Position numbers and translations under genes: made by a program
Shown: one piece after another, positions 1-8,795 of the stretch
How the letters are laid out: each line of letters begins with the position of its first letter
How positions within the stretch are numbered: position 1 is the first letter of the stretch
NCBI RefSeq assembly: GCF_022829465.1
Contig: NZ_JAKSXZ010000146.1
Span: 1 to 64,000 of the forward strand
Source of the DNA: Methylobacterium sp. J-067
GTDB lineage: Bacteria; Pseudomonadota; Alphaproteobacteria; Rhizobiales; Beijerinckiaceae
Length of the DNA stretch: 64,000 bases
Direction of reading: 5' to 3'
Notes under the pieces: model-generated
Told to the model about the DNA's origin: nothing
What the model saw: the letters and a program-made list of their open reading frames with translations, nothing else
The model's database searches: none

Positions 1-1599
1 CGCCACGCTGCGCCCCACCGACGCGTTCGCATTGAACCCGATCGCCACCGCGCCCGCCGCCCCGGCGACGTTGTTCATCCCCAGCGCCACCGTATGAACG
101 CTCGCCGCGTTCGCCGCGCTGCCCAGCGCCAGCGAGCCCTCCCCCGACGCCCGGGTCGCCGTGCCCACCGCCGTCGTGTAGGCATCGACGGCGCTGGCTT
201 GGTTGCCCACCGCCGTGGCCAGCTTGTCGGTCGCCCGCGCCTCGTAGCCGATCGCCACCGCGTTCCAGCCAGAAGCCACCGCCCCGGACCCGATCGCAGG
301 CGCAGGGCTCGTCAGCGGCGCGATTTGCACCTGCGTGGTGGAGACCACCGAGTACAGCTGGCTGCCGTTGATGGCGTCCGTTGAGTCGGCGGTGATTTGG
401 CCGGCCGCGACGTTCGTGATCTGGCGCGTATCATAGCGACGCGTATCGACATTCTGGCCGCCGACCGAGACCGTGCCGGTGGGCGTGGTTCCCGCGAAGC
501 CGCCGTACGTCGTAATTCCGATCGTGGCGTCCGACACGTTGACGGGGGACGCCGCGCGCGAATAGGCGCCCAACGCGACGCTGTTGGCGACACTGGCCTT
601 GGCCTTGTAGCCCAGGGCCAAACTGTTCACGCCCGAGGCGGTCGCCTGGGGTCCCACCGCGGTCGCTTGGTCGCCCGAGGCTTGGCTGGCGTGGCCGATC
701 GCGACCGCCGCAGACCCCGTCGCCGACACCTGCGAGCCGAGGGCGACCGAATCCTGAGTCTTCGCGAATGCCTGATAGCCCGCGGCCAGACTATAGGACC
801 CCGCCGCATTGGCGGACGAGCCAAAGGCCGCCGCCCCACTCCCCGACGCATTGGCGCCAGACCCAATCGCGGGTGTATCGCTGGCACCGGACGCGGCCGA
901 GACGGCCGAGACCGCCGCATAAAGCTGGCTGCCGTTGATCGCATCGGTTGAATCCGCAGCGACTCGCCCGGCCGATACGTTCTGGATCTGACGGGTTTGC
1001 GCAGCAACGGCTCCTCTTTGGACGGTGCCCACAGACACCACACCAACTGAAGACGTACCCGCAAAACCCGTCAACGCTACTCCACCAACCGTCGCCGAAG
1101 ACACAGGCGTAGCCGCCGCAACGACACTGGAGCTGTCGCCGATCGATACACTATGCGCGACGTTCGTTTGTGCATACATTCCTATCGCGATAGCATATTC
1201 AGCGTTGGTCTTTGCTGACTCACCAACTGCGATAGCGCCTTGACCGATGGCGTTTGCATAACTTCCGATAACGGTGGCCCCAGAACCGTGGGTTGCTGAT
1301 TGAAATCCTATGGCCGTTGAACTGATACCATCGGTAACTGCCATATCTCCCAAAGACGTCTCGGTGACAGCTATGGCAGGCACGACTCCCCCGAACGTCG
1401 CAAGAACCGCCCCCGCCCCGAGCGCCCCCAATCGCGCCCGACGACCGAACGCCATGCACAGCGACGACAGCCGCAGCACGGCCATGATGCGCCTGCGCAT
1501 ACCGCGCGAGAGATTACCCTGGATGCCCACGGTGTAACCCACGTGGACGAGGCGGCGGCCCTTCTGGTCGGCGGGCCGGTTGGTGCGGTTCGTGTTCAT
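1..1599 (-). CDS. Trimeric autotransporter adhesin (YadA-like), N-terminal part, cut by window edge
   Basis: The frame is open from an ATG at 1599 to base 1 (533 codons), so the stalk end and C-terminal membrane anchor lie outside the window. An Arg-rich N-terminus of about 45 residues leads into a hydrophobic stretch, like the extended signal peptides of type Vc secretion proteins. Then come many Ala/Ser/Gly-rich units of the AIGxxAxA / ALGxxAxA type, the YadA head beta-roll repeat. Two neck-type units interrupt them: RQIQNVSAG...STDAINGSQLY near residues 200-225 and RQITNVAAG...STDAINGSQLY near 390-415. GAGGGTGAG precedes the ATG. Family knowledge: these trimers sit on the outer membrane and bind host or abiotic surfaces. 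The repeated head-neck arrangement supports the assignment; the ligand is unknown. Confidence 0.9.
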   Translation of the reverse strand, partial: MNTNRTNRPADQKGRRLVHVGYTVGIQGNLSRGMRRRIMAVLRLSSLCMAFGRRARLGALGAGAVLATFGGVVPAIAVTETSLGDMAVTDGISSTAIGFQSATHGSGATVIGSYANAIGQGAIAVGESAKTNAEYAIAIGMYAQTNVAHSVSIGDSSSVVAAATPVSSATVGGVALTGFAGTSSVGVVSVGTVQRGAVAAQTRQIQNVSAGRVAADSTDAINGSQLYAAVSAVSAASGASDTPAIGSGANASGSGAAAFGSSANAAGSYSLAAGYQAFAKTQDSVALGSQVSATGSAAVAIGHASQASGDQATAVGPQATASGVNSLALGYKAKASVANSVALGAYSRAASPVNVSDATIGITTYGGFAGTTPTGTVSVGGQNVDTRRYDTRQITNVAAGQITADSTDAINGSQLYSVVSTTQVQIAPLTSPAPAIGSGAVASGWNAVAIGYEARATDKLATAVGNQASAVDAYTTAVGTATRASGEGSLALGSAANAASVHTVALGMNNVAGAAGAVAIGFNANASVGRSVA

Positions 1600-1687
1600 G
1601 CTCACCCTCGATGATGGTCGCGCCGTCGCCGTCGCGTTGAGCCGCTCGCCTTCGGGCGGGCAGCGAATTCGTTTTTGGGATGTCGGG

Positions 1688-1933
1688 TCAGGGCTCGGTC
1701 TGGAGCCGGTCCTGCTCGAAGGCGCCGCGGAGCCACCAGCCGGCGAAGCCCATGCTCGGCACGAGGAACGTCGCCAGGAGTGCGAGGCCCGCTTCGCCGT
1801 GGACGATCAGGCCCATGACGAAGCCGGAGACCGCCGCCAGCATGAGGGCGACGAGGACCGCGCGGCGGTCCTCCTCCCCTTGGCTGTCCTGGCCCGCGTC
1901 CTCGAACCGGCCATCCGATTTGCGCTCGCGCAT
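1688..1933 (-). CDS. Small two-segment membrane protein, unknown function
   Basis: This 81-residue product has a charged N-terminus (MRERKSDGRFEDAGQDSQGE) followed by two hydrophobic helices, about residues 24-44 and 48-67, and a short polar tail. The frame extends upstream to 2086, but the added residues are Arg/Cys-rich and do not look like protein. The ATG at 1933 has a G-rich ribosome-binding site (GGGGGTGATCGG) just before it. It lies about 90 bp upstream of the adhesin start on the same strand, so the two could be co-transcribed. I do not recognise the family. It is most likely a real inner-membrane small protein. Confidence 0.6.
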   Translation of the reverse strand: MRERKSDGRFEDAGQDSQGEEDRRAVLVALMLAAVSGFVMGLIVHGEAGLALLATFLVPSMGFAGWWLRGAFEQDRLQTEP

Positions 1934-2989
1934 CCGATCACCCCCGACCCCTCGGCCCCGCTCCCAGCATTCGCAGGCTTCGGTTTCGTCACGGCGCCTC
2001 GAAAGACACCGAACATCACGAACTCTTGCCCGATCCAGCCTAACAAGTTGCCTGCTCAGCGCTGATTGCATTGTTTTGAGCTGCAACTTGAAGTAATATT
2101 GGTCGTATTACTTGAAGCGAATTGGTGATGTCCGAGCCACAGGACCCTGTCAACGCAGGGCGAGGGGCGGTTCCATCACTAAGGTGAACGAGTTGCGGCC
2201 GAGCATTGCTTAACAAGTCGGAAAGCAACCCATCGACAGTTCATCGGCGAAACTGTGTGATCGGTGGCTCGCACTCTCGGTGGCTCAACGGATGTTGGCG
2301 CGCGGTCGGCCGTAGCTCTCGGATCATCGGCTCGGTGAAACTCAGTACGCGTGGCGCTGCGCAGATTTCTGCGGCGAAGACCGCGTTCTTCAGGATTGTC
2401 CGCCGTGGCGGTCGCATGATCCTGCCGGGATTTGCCGAGCTTCGGTGCGATGCCGATGATCGGCCCCGTGGCGTCGCGATTGACTTTCCGGCCCGGCACG
2501 GATGTCGGCGAAGATCTCGTGGCAATCGCTTTGGTCGCGATAGTGTCGAGGGGCGGGGTGTGGGGGCGTTGGCGGGCCGGTTCCGGGGCGCTTTCCGGCG
2601 GGCGGCGTGCGCTCCGGCCCGTGGCGGCGTGGGCGTGGGGACTCGTGGGGGGATGCGGCGTCTTCAGTCTTCAGCCGAGGTGGATGGCGCAACAGCGGGC
2701 GATACGGCGCCGCCTTCCAGTGTTCCGGGGGCGACCGGGGGCCTCCCGCGAGATCCTGTCCAGTCAAACGCCGCCGCTGGTCCGCATGATGGCGCGGTGA
2801 TGCTCTCGGGATGCGCTTCGGCATTGGAGGAAAGGCGGTTTTTCGCGGTGTTGCTTTGCGGGATGGGCCGGGAATCTGGGCGTGGGATACCCGGCGTTCC
2901 GGCCCCCGATTGGGCGTTCCGCCGGCTGGGGCCGGGGGTTTCGCGCAATCTCGGCGGGGCGTGGCATTCGCGCCACACCCCTTTGCCGG
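1934..2989. other. About 1 kb without a convincing gene
   Basis: Several open frames cross this stretch on both strands, but their translations are Arg/Pro/Gly-rich shadow-type sequences with no recognisable motif. The section around 2040-2130 is clearly more AT-rich than its surroundings and holds an inverted repeat, annotated separately. A 10-bp direct repeat TCGGTGGCTC occurs at 2261-2270 and 2277-2286. From about 2540 the sequence becomes very G-rich on the plus strand. It may be long regulatory DNA for the adhesin, or the remains of a decayed gene. Confidence 0.4.
2087..2117. promoter_or_regulatory. Inverted repeat, candidate operator upstream of the adhesin cluster
   Basis: CTTGAAGTAATA is followed by a 7-base spacer and TATTACTTGAAG. 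Eleven of twelve positions pair across the dyad, with a single G-G mismatch. The element is AT-rich in a GC-rich genome and lies about 150 bp upstream of the small membrane protein start and 490 bp upstream of the adhesin start. The same CTTGAAG word is also a direct repeat. The size and symmetry fit a dimeric regulator site; which regulator is unknown. Confidence 0.45.
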
Positions 2990-4129
2990 TCATTCGGCCG
3001 CCTGCCCCACGGTGTCCGCCATCCGGGCGCGGCGGGTGCCCATGGGCTGGGGTTGGCCCACCGTCGTGTCCTCGGCGGTCTGGTGTTCCATCTCGGCGTT
3101 CAACTGCGCGCCCAGCAGCACGATGGTGGTCGAAATCCAGATCCAGGTCATGAAGCCGATGGCGGCGCCGAGGGACCCGTAGGTCTGGTTGTACTTGCCG
3201 AAGTTGCCGACGTACCACGAGAACAACAGGGAGCCGCCGAGCCACAGGAACGCCGCCAGGGCGGAGCCGGGGGTGGCCCAGCGCCAGCGGGGGGCGTCGC
3301 GGCTGGGGCCATAGCGGTAGAGCAGCGCGAGGCCGAGGAGCACGGCGAGGAACATCACCGGCCAGCGCAATTGCGAGAGCCACCATGCGCCCTCGCCGAG
3401 GCCGAGGAAGTTCAGGGCGATGGGCAGGGCCACGACGCCGGCCAAAGCCAACAATAGGAACAGCAGCGCCCCGGCGGTGAAGCCGAGGGAGACGAGGTTG
3501 AGGGTGAAGAAGCCGCGCGATTCGCGCTCGTTGTAGACGAGGTTCAGCGCATCGAAGACGTGCTTCATGCCGCCGTTGGCGCTCCAGAGCGACAGGGCGA
3601 GGCCCAGGAGCAGGCTGAAGCCCAGGGTGGTGTTGCCCTTCTCGTTGAGGCGCGTCACCTGCTCACCGACGATGTCGAGGGCGCCCTGGGGCAGGATGCC
3701 CTGCAGGCTGCCGAGTTGCTCGGAGATGGTCGCCGTGTCGGCCACGAGGCCGTAGAGCGAGACCAGGGCGGCGATGGCGGGGAAGATCGCCAGCAGGGCG
3801 AAGAACGTCACGCCGGCGGAGACGAGCATGATTCGGTTCTCGCCGACATCCCGCCACGTGCGCACGAGGATGTCCTTCCAGCCGGCGGCGGGGATCTCCT
3901 TGGGGGTGGCGGCCTTGCGGCCCCGGTCGGCCTGGGTGCGGGCGACGTGTTCGGCCTCGGGGCCGGAATGGGAGGGCGAGGGCTCGCGGGCGTCGCCCTC
4001 CCGCGGCCTCGGCGTGCGGGTTCTCGGCAGGGCGACGAGGCCGACGAGGGCAGTGGCGAGGCCGAGCGTCCAGATGAGGGACGCCGCGCCCGTGGTTCCG
4101 TCGTGACGTGGGGAAGGTGAATCCGGCAT
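2990..4129 (-). CDS. YihY/virulence factor BrkB family membrane protein
   Basis: This 379-residue inner-membrane protein belongs to the YihY/BrkB family, once misnamed RNase BN; the molecular function is unsettled. The N-terminus (residues 1-75) has one hydrophobic helix and a charged Pro-rich linker. The conserved core starts at about residue 85 with the amphipathic segment AAGWKDILVRTWRDVGENR, followed by AGVTFFALLAIFPAIAALVSLYG, typical of the family, and about five more membrane segments. The motif YGSLGAAIGFMTWIWIST near the end is a family hallmark. The ATG at 4129 gives a slightly longer N-terminus than usual; an internal start would also keep the core. It is followed by a polar tail rich in Gln/Thr/Arg. 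Confidence 0.88.
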   Translation of the reverse strand: MPDSPSPRHDGTTGAASLIWTLGLATALVGLVALPRTRTPRPREGDAREPSPSHSGPEAEHVARTQADRGRKAATPKEIPAAGWKDILVRTWRDVGENRIMLVSAGVTFFALLAIFPAIAALVSLYGLVADTATISEQLGSLQGILPQGALDIVGEQVTRLNEKGNTTLGFSLLLGLALSLWSANGGMKHVFDALNLVYNERESRGFFTLNLVSLGFTAGALLFLLLALAGVVALPIALNFLGLGEGAWWLSQLRWPVMFLAVLLGLALLYRYGPSRDAPRWRWATPGSALAAFLWLGGSLLFSWYVGNFGKYNQTYGSLGAAIGFMTWIWISTTIVLLGAQLNAEMEHQTAEDTTVGQPQPMGTRRARMADTVGQAAE

Positions 4130-4172
4130 CGACGCCCCCGTTTCATTCGGGAATGCGCCCGAATTCCTTCGG

Positions 4173-7079
4173 CTAACCTCCGTTCGACCCGGCGCGTTTC
4201 AGGGGTCGGCCGGTTTGTCTTTCGGGGGGTGCGAGGCGGGCTTGCCCATCCCTGGCCCAGGCCGCCGCCGCGCCCTCGCCCCGGAGGTAGTGGGCGAAGA
4301 CCTCGATGGGTTCGGGCCGGCCGACGAGGTAGCCCTGCACCTCGTCGCATTCCTCATCGGTGAGGAAGCGCATCTGATCGGTGGTCTCCACGCCCTCGGC
4401 CACCACGCCCATGCCGAGGCTGCGCCCGAGGCCGAGCACGGCGCGGACGATGACCGCCGCCTGGGGGCTTCCCTCGACATGGCCGACGAAGGAGCGGTCG
4501 ATCTTGATCTTGTCGAAGGGGAAGGCCTGCAGCGTCGCGAGGGAAGAATAGCCGGTGCCGAAATCGTCCATGGCGATGGAGATGCCGAAGCTCTTGAGCC
4601 GGCGCAGGATGCTGAGCGCGCGGGCCATGTCGTTGATGATGACCGATTCGGTGATTTCCAGTTCGAGCCGCGCGGGCGGCAGGCCCGCCTCGGCCAGGAT
4701 GGCGAGGACCCGCTCGGCGAGGTCCGGCTGCTGGAACTGGAGGGGGGAGAGGTTCACGGCGATCTTGAGGGGCCGATCCCAGCTCGCCGCCTCGCGGCAG
4801 GCCGCCCGCAGCACCCATTCGCCGAGGGCCATGATGAGCCCGCTCTCCTCGGCTAGGGGCACGAAGACGCTCGGCGGCACGAGCCCCCGCGTGGGGTGGC
4901 GCCAGCGCACCAGCGCCTCGAAGCCCACGAGGTCCCGCCCGCCCGTGGTCATCTGCGGCTGGTAGTGGAGCGTGAGCTCGTTCGCTGCGATGGCGTCGCG
5001 GAGGTCGCATTCGAGGTCGCGGCGCTCGGCCACCGCCTCGTCCATGGCGGATTCGAACACGCGGTGGGTGTTCCGCCCCTCCAGCTTCGCGCGGTAGAGG
5101 GCGAGGTCGGCGCGCTTGAACACCTCCTCGCCGCTCTGGCCGTGCTCCGGCACCAGGGCGATGCCGATGCTAAGCCCCACCTCCATCCGCTGCTCGCCGA
5201 AGGAGATCGGCGCGTTCACGGAGAGGATGAGGCGCCGCGCCAGATCCTCGATGGCGGCGAGGTCGCCCCCCTCGGCCACCAGCACGGCGAACTCGTCGCC
5301 GCCCAGGCGGGCGACCACATCCTCCGCATGCACCTCCACCCGGATGCGGTGGGCGACGGCGCGCAGCACCGTATCCCCCGCGAGGTGGCCGAGGCGGTCG
5401 TTGACGGCCTTGAACCGGTCGAGGTCGAGGCAAAGCACCGCCGCCGAACCCCCGCGCTGCCGGAGTTCGCCGAGGCGTTCGTCGAGGCGATCGTAGAACA
5501 GGGCGCGGTTCGGCAGGTCGGTGAGGCCGTCGTGGCGGGCCATGTGGGCGATCTGGCCCTCGGCGGCCTTGCGGGCGCTGATGTCGATCTGCGTGCCGAC
5601 GAAGCGCAGGGGGCGGCCGTCCTCGGCGCGGGCCACCACCCGGCCCCGGGTGAGGAGCCACGCCCAGGTGCCGTCGCTGCGGCGCATCCGGTGCTCGCAC
5701 TCGTAGAGCGCCGTGCGGCCTTCGAGGTGGTCTTCCAGGGTGCGCTCGGTGAGGGGCGCATCCTCGGGGTGGACGAGCATCCGCCATGTGCGGGCATGGG
5801 CTTCGAGATCGCCGGGCTGGTAGCCCAGCACCTGCCACCACCGCTCCGAGCACCACGCGGCGCCGGTCGCGAGGTCGGAATCCCACAGGCCGTCGCTGCC
5901 GGCGTCGAGGGCCAGCGCCAGCCGCGCCTCGCTCTGCGTCACGCGGATCTCGGCGGCCTTGCGGGCGGTGATGTCGGTGAAGGTGAGCACGGCGCCGCCG
6001 CCGGCGAGAGGCACGAGCCGCACCTCCACGACGCTGCCCTGCGGGCCTTCGTGCTCGAAGGCGTAGGTCTCCCCCATCGCGATCCCGTCGAGGGACCAGT
6101 GGCGCAGCCGCTCCGGGGCCTGGGCGAAGCGGCCCGCAGCGATCAGGTGGGAGCACACCGCCTCGAAGGCGGCCTGGGCGCGCATCAGCGCGGGCGGCAG
6201 GCCGAGCAGGGCGACGGCGCGCTCGTTGCACACCCGCACGGTGCCGGCGGAATCGACCATCATCAGGCCCTGGTCCATCGTCTCCAGGACCGTGTCGAGC
6301 AGTTCGGACTTCTCCCGCAGGAGTTGCTTGCCTTCCCGCAGGCTGCGGTTCGTGCGGTGCAGGTGCTCGACGAACAGCGCCAGCGCCGACATGGCGAGGA
6401 TCGTCAGCATGCCCGCCGCGATGCCGAGCGCCAGCGCGCCGCGCGGGAAGGTGTTCACCTCCGGCACGAAGGTCGGATCCGGCACGATCTCCACCGCCGC
6501 CATGGCGATGAAGTGCAGGCAGGCGATGGCTCCGGTCAGAAGAGTGGCCGACACTACGTCGGCGCCGCGCCCGGCCGCGCGCCGGGCTTCGGTGAGCGCC
6601 AGCGCGGCGAGGCCTGTCCCCGCCACCAGGGCGACGCCGACCATGGGGATGTTCCAGGCGAAGAAGCCCGGCAGGCGCACGCCGGCCATGCCGGTGAAGT
6701 GCATCGCCGCGATGCCGAGGCCGAGCACCGCCCCGGCAAAGGCCGCCCCCGCCGCCCCGGGCAGGTGCCGGGCGAGGACCAGGGCAGTGCAGGAGGAGGC
6801 CACCCCGACGCCGAGGGACAGGAGGGTCAGGGACAGATCGTAGCCGATGCCGAAGCCGGGATCGTAGCCGAGCATCGCGATGAAATGCGTGGACCAGATG
6901 CCGATGCCGGCCGCGAGACCCGCTCCGAGGATCCAGGCGGTATGGCTCGCCTGCGCGCCGGCCCGCGACTGACGCAGGAGGTAGAGCGTCGCGAGGCAGG
7001 AGAACCAGCAGACCAGGGCGGCGAGCGGCACCGCCCAGGCCGTGTGTTCATAGGTCAGGCAGAAGAACGCGCGGTACAT
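4173..7079 (-). CDS. MHYT-PAS-PAS-GGDEF-EAL c-di-GMP turnover protein
   Basis: This predicted membrane-bound diguanylate cyclase/phosphodiesterase has 968 residues if it starts at ATG 7079. The first 235 or so residues form seven helices with the MHYT-type motifs THFIAML, MHFTGMA and LHFIAMA, thought to bind metal and sense oxygen, CO or NO. Two PAS domains (about 255-370 and 380-500) follow. The GGDEF domain has an intact RLGGDEF near residue 593. The EAL domain has FEALVRW near 720 and DDFGTGYSSL near 836. Both catalytic signatures are intact, so either or both activities are possible. A GTG start at 7121 would add 14 residues, but it lies beyond a strong hairpin and the ATG fits the first membrane helix better. 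Confidence 0.93.
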   Translation of the reverse strand: MYRAFFCLTYEHTAWAVPLAALVCWFSCLATLYLLRQSRAGAQASHTAWILGAGLAAGIGIWSTHFIAMLGYDPGFGIGYDLSLTLLSLGVGVASSCTALVLARHLPGAAGAAFAGAVLGLGIAAMHFTGMAGVRLPGFFAWNIPMVGVALVAGTGLAALALTEARRAAGRGADVVSATLLTGAIACLHFIAMAAVEIVPDPTFVPEVNTFPRGALALGIAAGMLTILAMSALALFVEHLHRTNRSLREGKQLLREKSELLDTVLETMDQGLMMVDSAGTVRVCNERAVALLGLPPALMRAQAAFEAVCSHLIAAGRFAQAPERLRHWSLDGIAMGETYAFEHEGPQGSVVEVRLVPLAGGGAVLTFTDITARKAAEIRVTQSEARLALALDAGSDGLWDSDLATGAAWCSERWWQVLGYQPGDLEAHARTWRMLVHPEDAPLTERTLEDHLEGRTALYECEHRMRRSDGTWAWLLTRGRVVARAEDGRPLRFVGTQIDISARKAAEGQIAHMARHDGLTDLPNRALFYDRLDERLGELRQRGGSAAVLCLDLDRFKAVNDRLGHLAGDTVLRAVAHRIRVEVHAEDVVARLGGDEFAVLVAEGGDLAAIEDLARRLILSVNAPISFGEQRMEVGLSIGIALVPEHGQSGEEVFKRADLALYRAKLEGRNTHRVFESAMDEAVAERRDLECDLRDAIAANELTLHYQPQMTTGGRDLVGFEALVRWRHPTRGLVPPSVFVPLAEESGLIMALGEWVLRAACREAASWDRPLKIAVNLSPLQFQQPDLAERVLAILAEAGLPPARLELEITESVIINDMARALSILRRLKSFGISIAMDDFGTGYSSLATLQAFPFDKIKIDRSFVGHVEGSPQAAVIVRAVLGLGRSLGMGVVAEGVETTDQMRFLTDEECDEVQGYLVGRPEPIEVFAHYLRGEGAAAAWARDGQARLAPPERQTGRPLKRAGSNGG

Positions 7080-7119
7080 GAGTCCATCGAGCCCCCGACA
7101 GTTGGGGGACGATGGACTC
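7080..7119 (-). promoter_or_regulatory. Strong hairpin directly before the c-di-GMP gene start
   Basis: Bases 7080-7089 (GAGTCCATCG) and 7110-7119 (CGATGGACTC) are perfect complements. Inside them CCCCC (7092-7096) pairs with GGGGG (7104-7108), leaving a 7-base loop. The outer arm touches the ATG at 7079. In the mRNA the only purine-rich ribosome-binding candidate (GATGGA) would be buried in the stem. It could be a translational switch, or, if transcription starts within it, a dyad operator. Confidence 0.5.
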
Positions 7120-7163
7120 ACACAACTTTAAGATGTGTTATTTTGCAACCTGTCGGCGATATT

Positions 7164-7451
7164 CTAACGGCCTAGTGATGGGCCGCCGGCCGCACCGCCG
7201 GTGCCGGGCGGGCCGCTCGTGTTGGTGCCGCCGATGTTCACGCCGGGCGTCGTGCCGGGAATCGGCGAGTTGCTGGGATTGGCCTCGTTCCCGCGCGTGA
7301 CCGGGCTCGTGCCGAGGTCGCGTTCGCCGCGGGTGACGCCGCCGACGCTGGCGGGCGGGGTGACGCCCGTGTTGCCCGCACCTCCGGTGACGGTCTGTGC
7401 CATGGCGGGCGATGCGAGGGCGAGCGACAGGGCGAGGAAGGTGAGCCGCAT
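7164..7451 (-). CDS. Small exported Gly/Thr/Pro-rich protein
   Basis: This 95-residue product starts MRLTFLALSLALASPAMAQT, a clear Sec signal peptide with an AMA-Q cleavage site. The mature part is low-complexity and rich in Gly, Thr, Pro and Asn (for example VTGGAGNTGVTPPASVGGVT), with no Cys and no recognised domain, so it is probably disordered in the periplasm. A longer open frame continues upstream to 9245, but that part is the antisense shadow of the genes at 7590-9149. The ATG at 7451 is chosen from the signal peptide. It is divergent from the gene at 7590. Confidence 0.72.
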   Translation of the reverse strand: MRLTFLALSLALASPAMAQTVTGGAGNTGVTPPASVGGVTRGERDLGTSPVTRGNEANPSNSPIPGTTPGVNIGGTNTSGPPGTGGAAGGPSLGR

Positions 7452-7589
7452 GAGGTCCGATCCGTTCGGGGGGAAGCCGGGCGGCAACGGATCGGGCGGG
7501 GGAAGGTTCATCCGCGCTGCGGCGTCGCCACCGGGAACCAGCCGCGCGACGGGGGCTTTTTCGAGGCTGAACGCCTTCAGGAACCCTGC

Positions 7590-8699
7590 ATGATCCGCCA
7601 GACGCTCGCCGCCGCCTTCCTCGTGTCCTTCGGCCTCGGCGGGCCGGGCCATGCCGAAGGGGGCGCCCAGTTCGACGGCTCGGCCCTGAAGACGATGCTG
7701 CAGAGCGACAGCCTCGTCTTCAACGGCGTCACCCGTTCGCAGGATGGGCGGGTGTTCTCGCCGTTCCAGCGGCAGAGCAAGAACAAGGGCATCGAACTCG
7801 GCGAATGGAAGGACGGCAAGGTCGTCGCCTATCCGAACGAGGAGTGGAATTCCTGGAAGCAGGGCGACGACCCGGCCAAGGCCTTCGTCGCGGTGAACGC
7901 CATCCGCATGGGGCCGGACGGCGACCTGTGGGTGGTCGACAAGGGCGCGCCGGGGCTCGGCGAAGCCCCGCTGCCCAACGGGCCGAAGCTCGTGCAGATC
8001 GACATCGCCACGAACCAGATCCGCAAGGTGTATCCGCTCGGGGCGGCCACCAGCGACAAGAGCTTCATCGACGATTTCCGCTTCAACGGCGGCAAGGTCT
8101 ACCTCACCGACGCCGGGCATCCGGGGCTGATCGTGCTCGATCTCGCCTCCGGCAAGCTGTGGCGGGTGCTCGACGGGCATTGGTCGACCATCGCGCAGCG
8201 TCCGCTCACCGGCCAGGGCCGGGTGCTGCGCGACGACAAGGGCACGCTCCTGGCGATCCATGCCGATCAGCTCGAAGTCTCGCCGGACGGCAAGACCTTC
8301 TATTACCAGCCCTGCACCGGGCCGCTCTACAGCATCGGAACCCAATGGCTCGATGACGAGACCGCCAGCGATGCGGAGCGCGCCCAGCACGTGAAGCTGT
8401 TCGCGCCGACCGTTTCGACGGGTGGGACGGCCATCGCCGCCGACGGCACCATCTATTCGAGCGACACTGACGCCCTGCGCATCCTGAAGATCGCCCCGGA
8501 CGGCACGACCAGCACCCTGGTGCAGGACCCCCGCCTCGTCTGGGTCGATGCCATGTGGATCGACGACGAGGGCGGCCTCTGGATCCCGGCCGCGCAGATG
8601 AACCGCACGCCGGCCATGAACGGCGGCGAATCCTCGACGGTGAAGTTCCCCACCACGATTTATCGCCTCGACATCGGCGCGAAGCCCGTCAGGAACTGA
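7590..8699 (+). CDS. Yellow/major royal jelly protein-family exported protein
   Basis: This 369-residue protein has an N-terminal signal peptide (MIRQTLAAAFLVSFGLGGPGHA). The rest fits the MRJP/yellow six-bladed propeller family: NGVTRSQDGRVFSPF near residue 45, a VNAIRMGPDGDLWVVDKG blade near 105, DDFRFNGGKVYLTDAG near 150, and VWVDAMWIDDEGGLWIPAAQ near 320. Bacterial members are often annotated as L-dopachrome tautomerase-related or gluconolactonase-like proteins. The substrate is not known. The start follows TTCAGGAACCCTGC, which gives a weak Shine-Dalgarno. It stands alone or heads a loose run with the small genes at 8796 and 9224. Confidence 0.82.
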   Translation: MIRQTLAAAFLVSFGLGGPGHAEGGAQFDGSALKTMLQSDSLVFNGVTRSQDGRVFSPFQRQSKNKGIELGEWKDGKVVAYPNEEWNSWKQGDDPAKAFVAVNAIRMGPDGDLWVVDKGAPGLGEAPLPNGPKLVQIDIATNQIRKVYPLGAATSDKSFIDDFRFNGGKVYLTDAGHPGLIVLDLASGKLWRVLDGHWSTIAQRPLTGQGRVLRDDKGTLLAIHADQLEVSPDGKTFYYQPCTGPLYSIGTQWLDDETASDAERAQHVKLFAPTVSTGGTAIAADGTIYSSDTDALRILKIAPDGTTSTLVQDPRLVWVDAMWIDDEGGLWIPAAQMNRTPAMNGGESSTVKFPTTIYRLDIGAKPVRN

Positions 8700-8795
8700 G
8701 TCGCGGAAACGCGCGGCGGTGGATGTCTCGTCCGCCGCCGCTGCATCGCGCGACGGATCGGCTAAAGTCGGGATGTCTCCGCCGCGCCCGAAGTG

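Noticed and set aside
2179..2824. Open frames in the gene-poor stretch as hypothetical genes
   Set aside because: Translations on both strands are Arg/Pro/Gly-rich, lack any motif and have no convincing ribosome-binding site.
4896..7175. 759-codon plus-strand frame
   Set aside because: It is antisense to the MHYT-PAS-GGDEF-EAL gene, and its translation is His/Gly/Ala-rich without any motif, a result of high GC codon bias.
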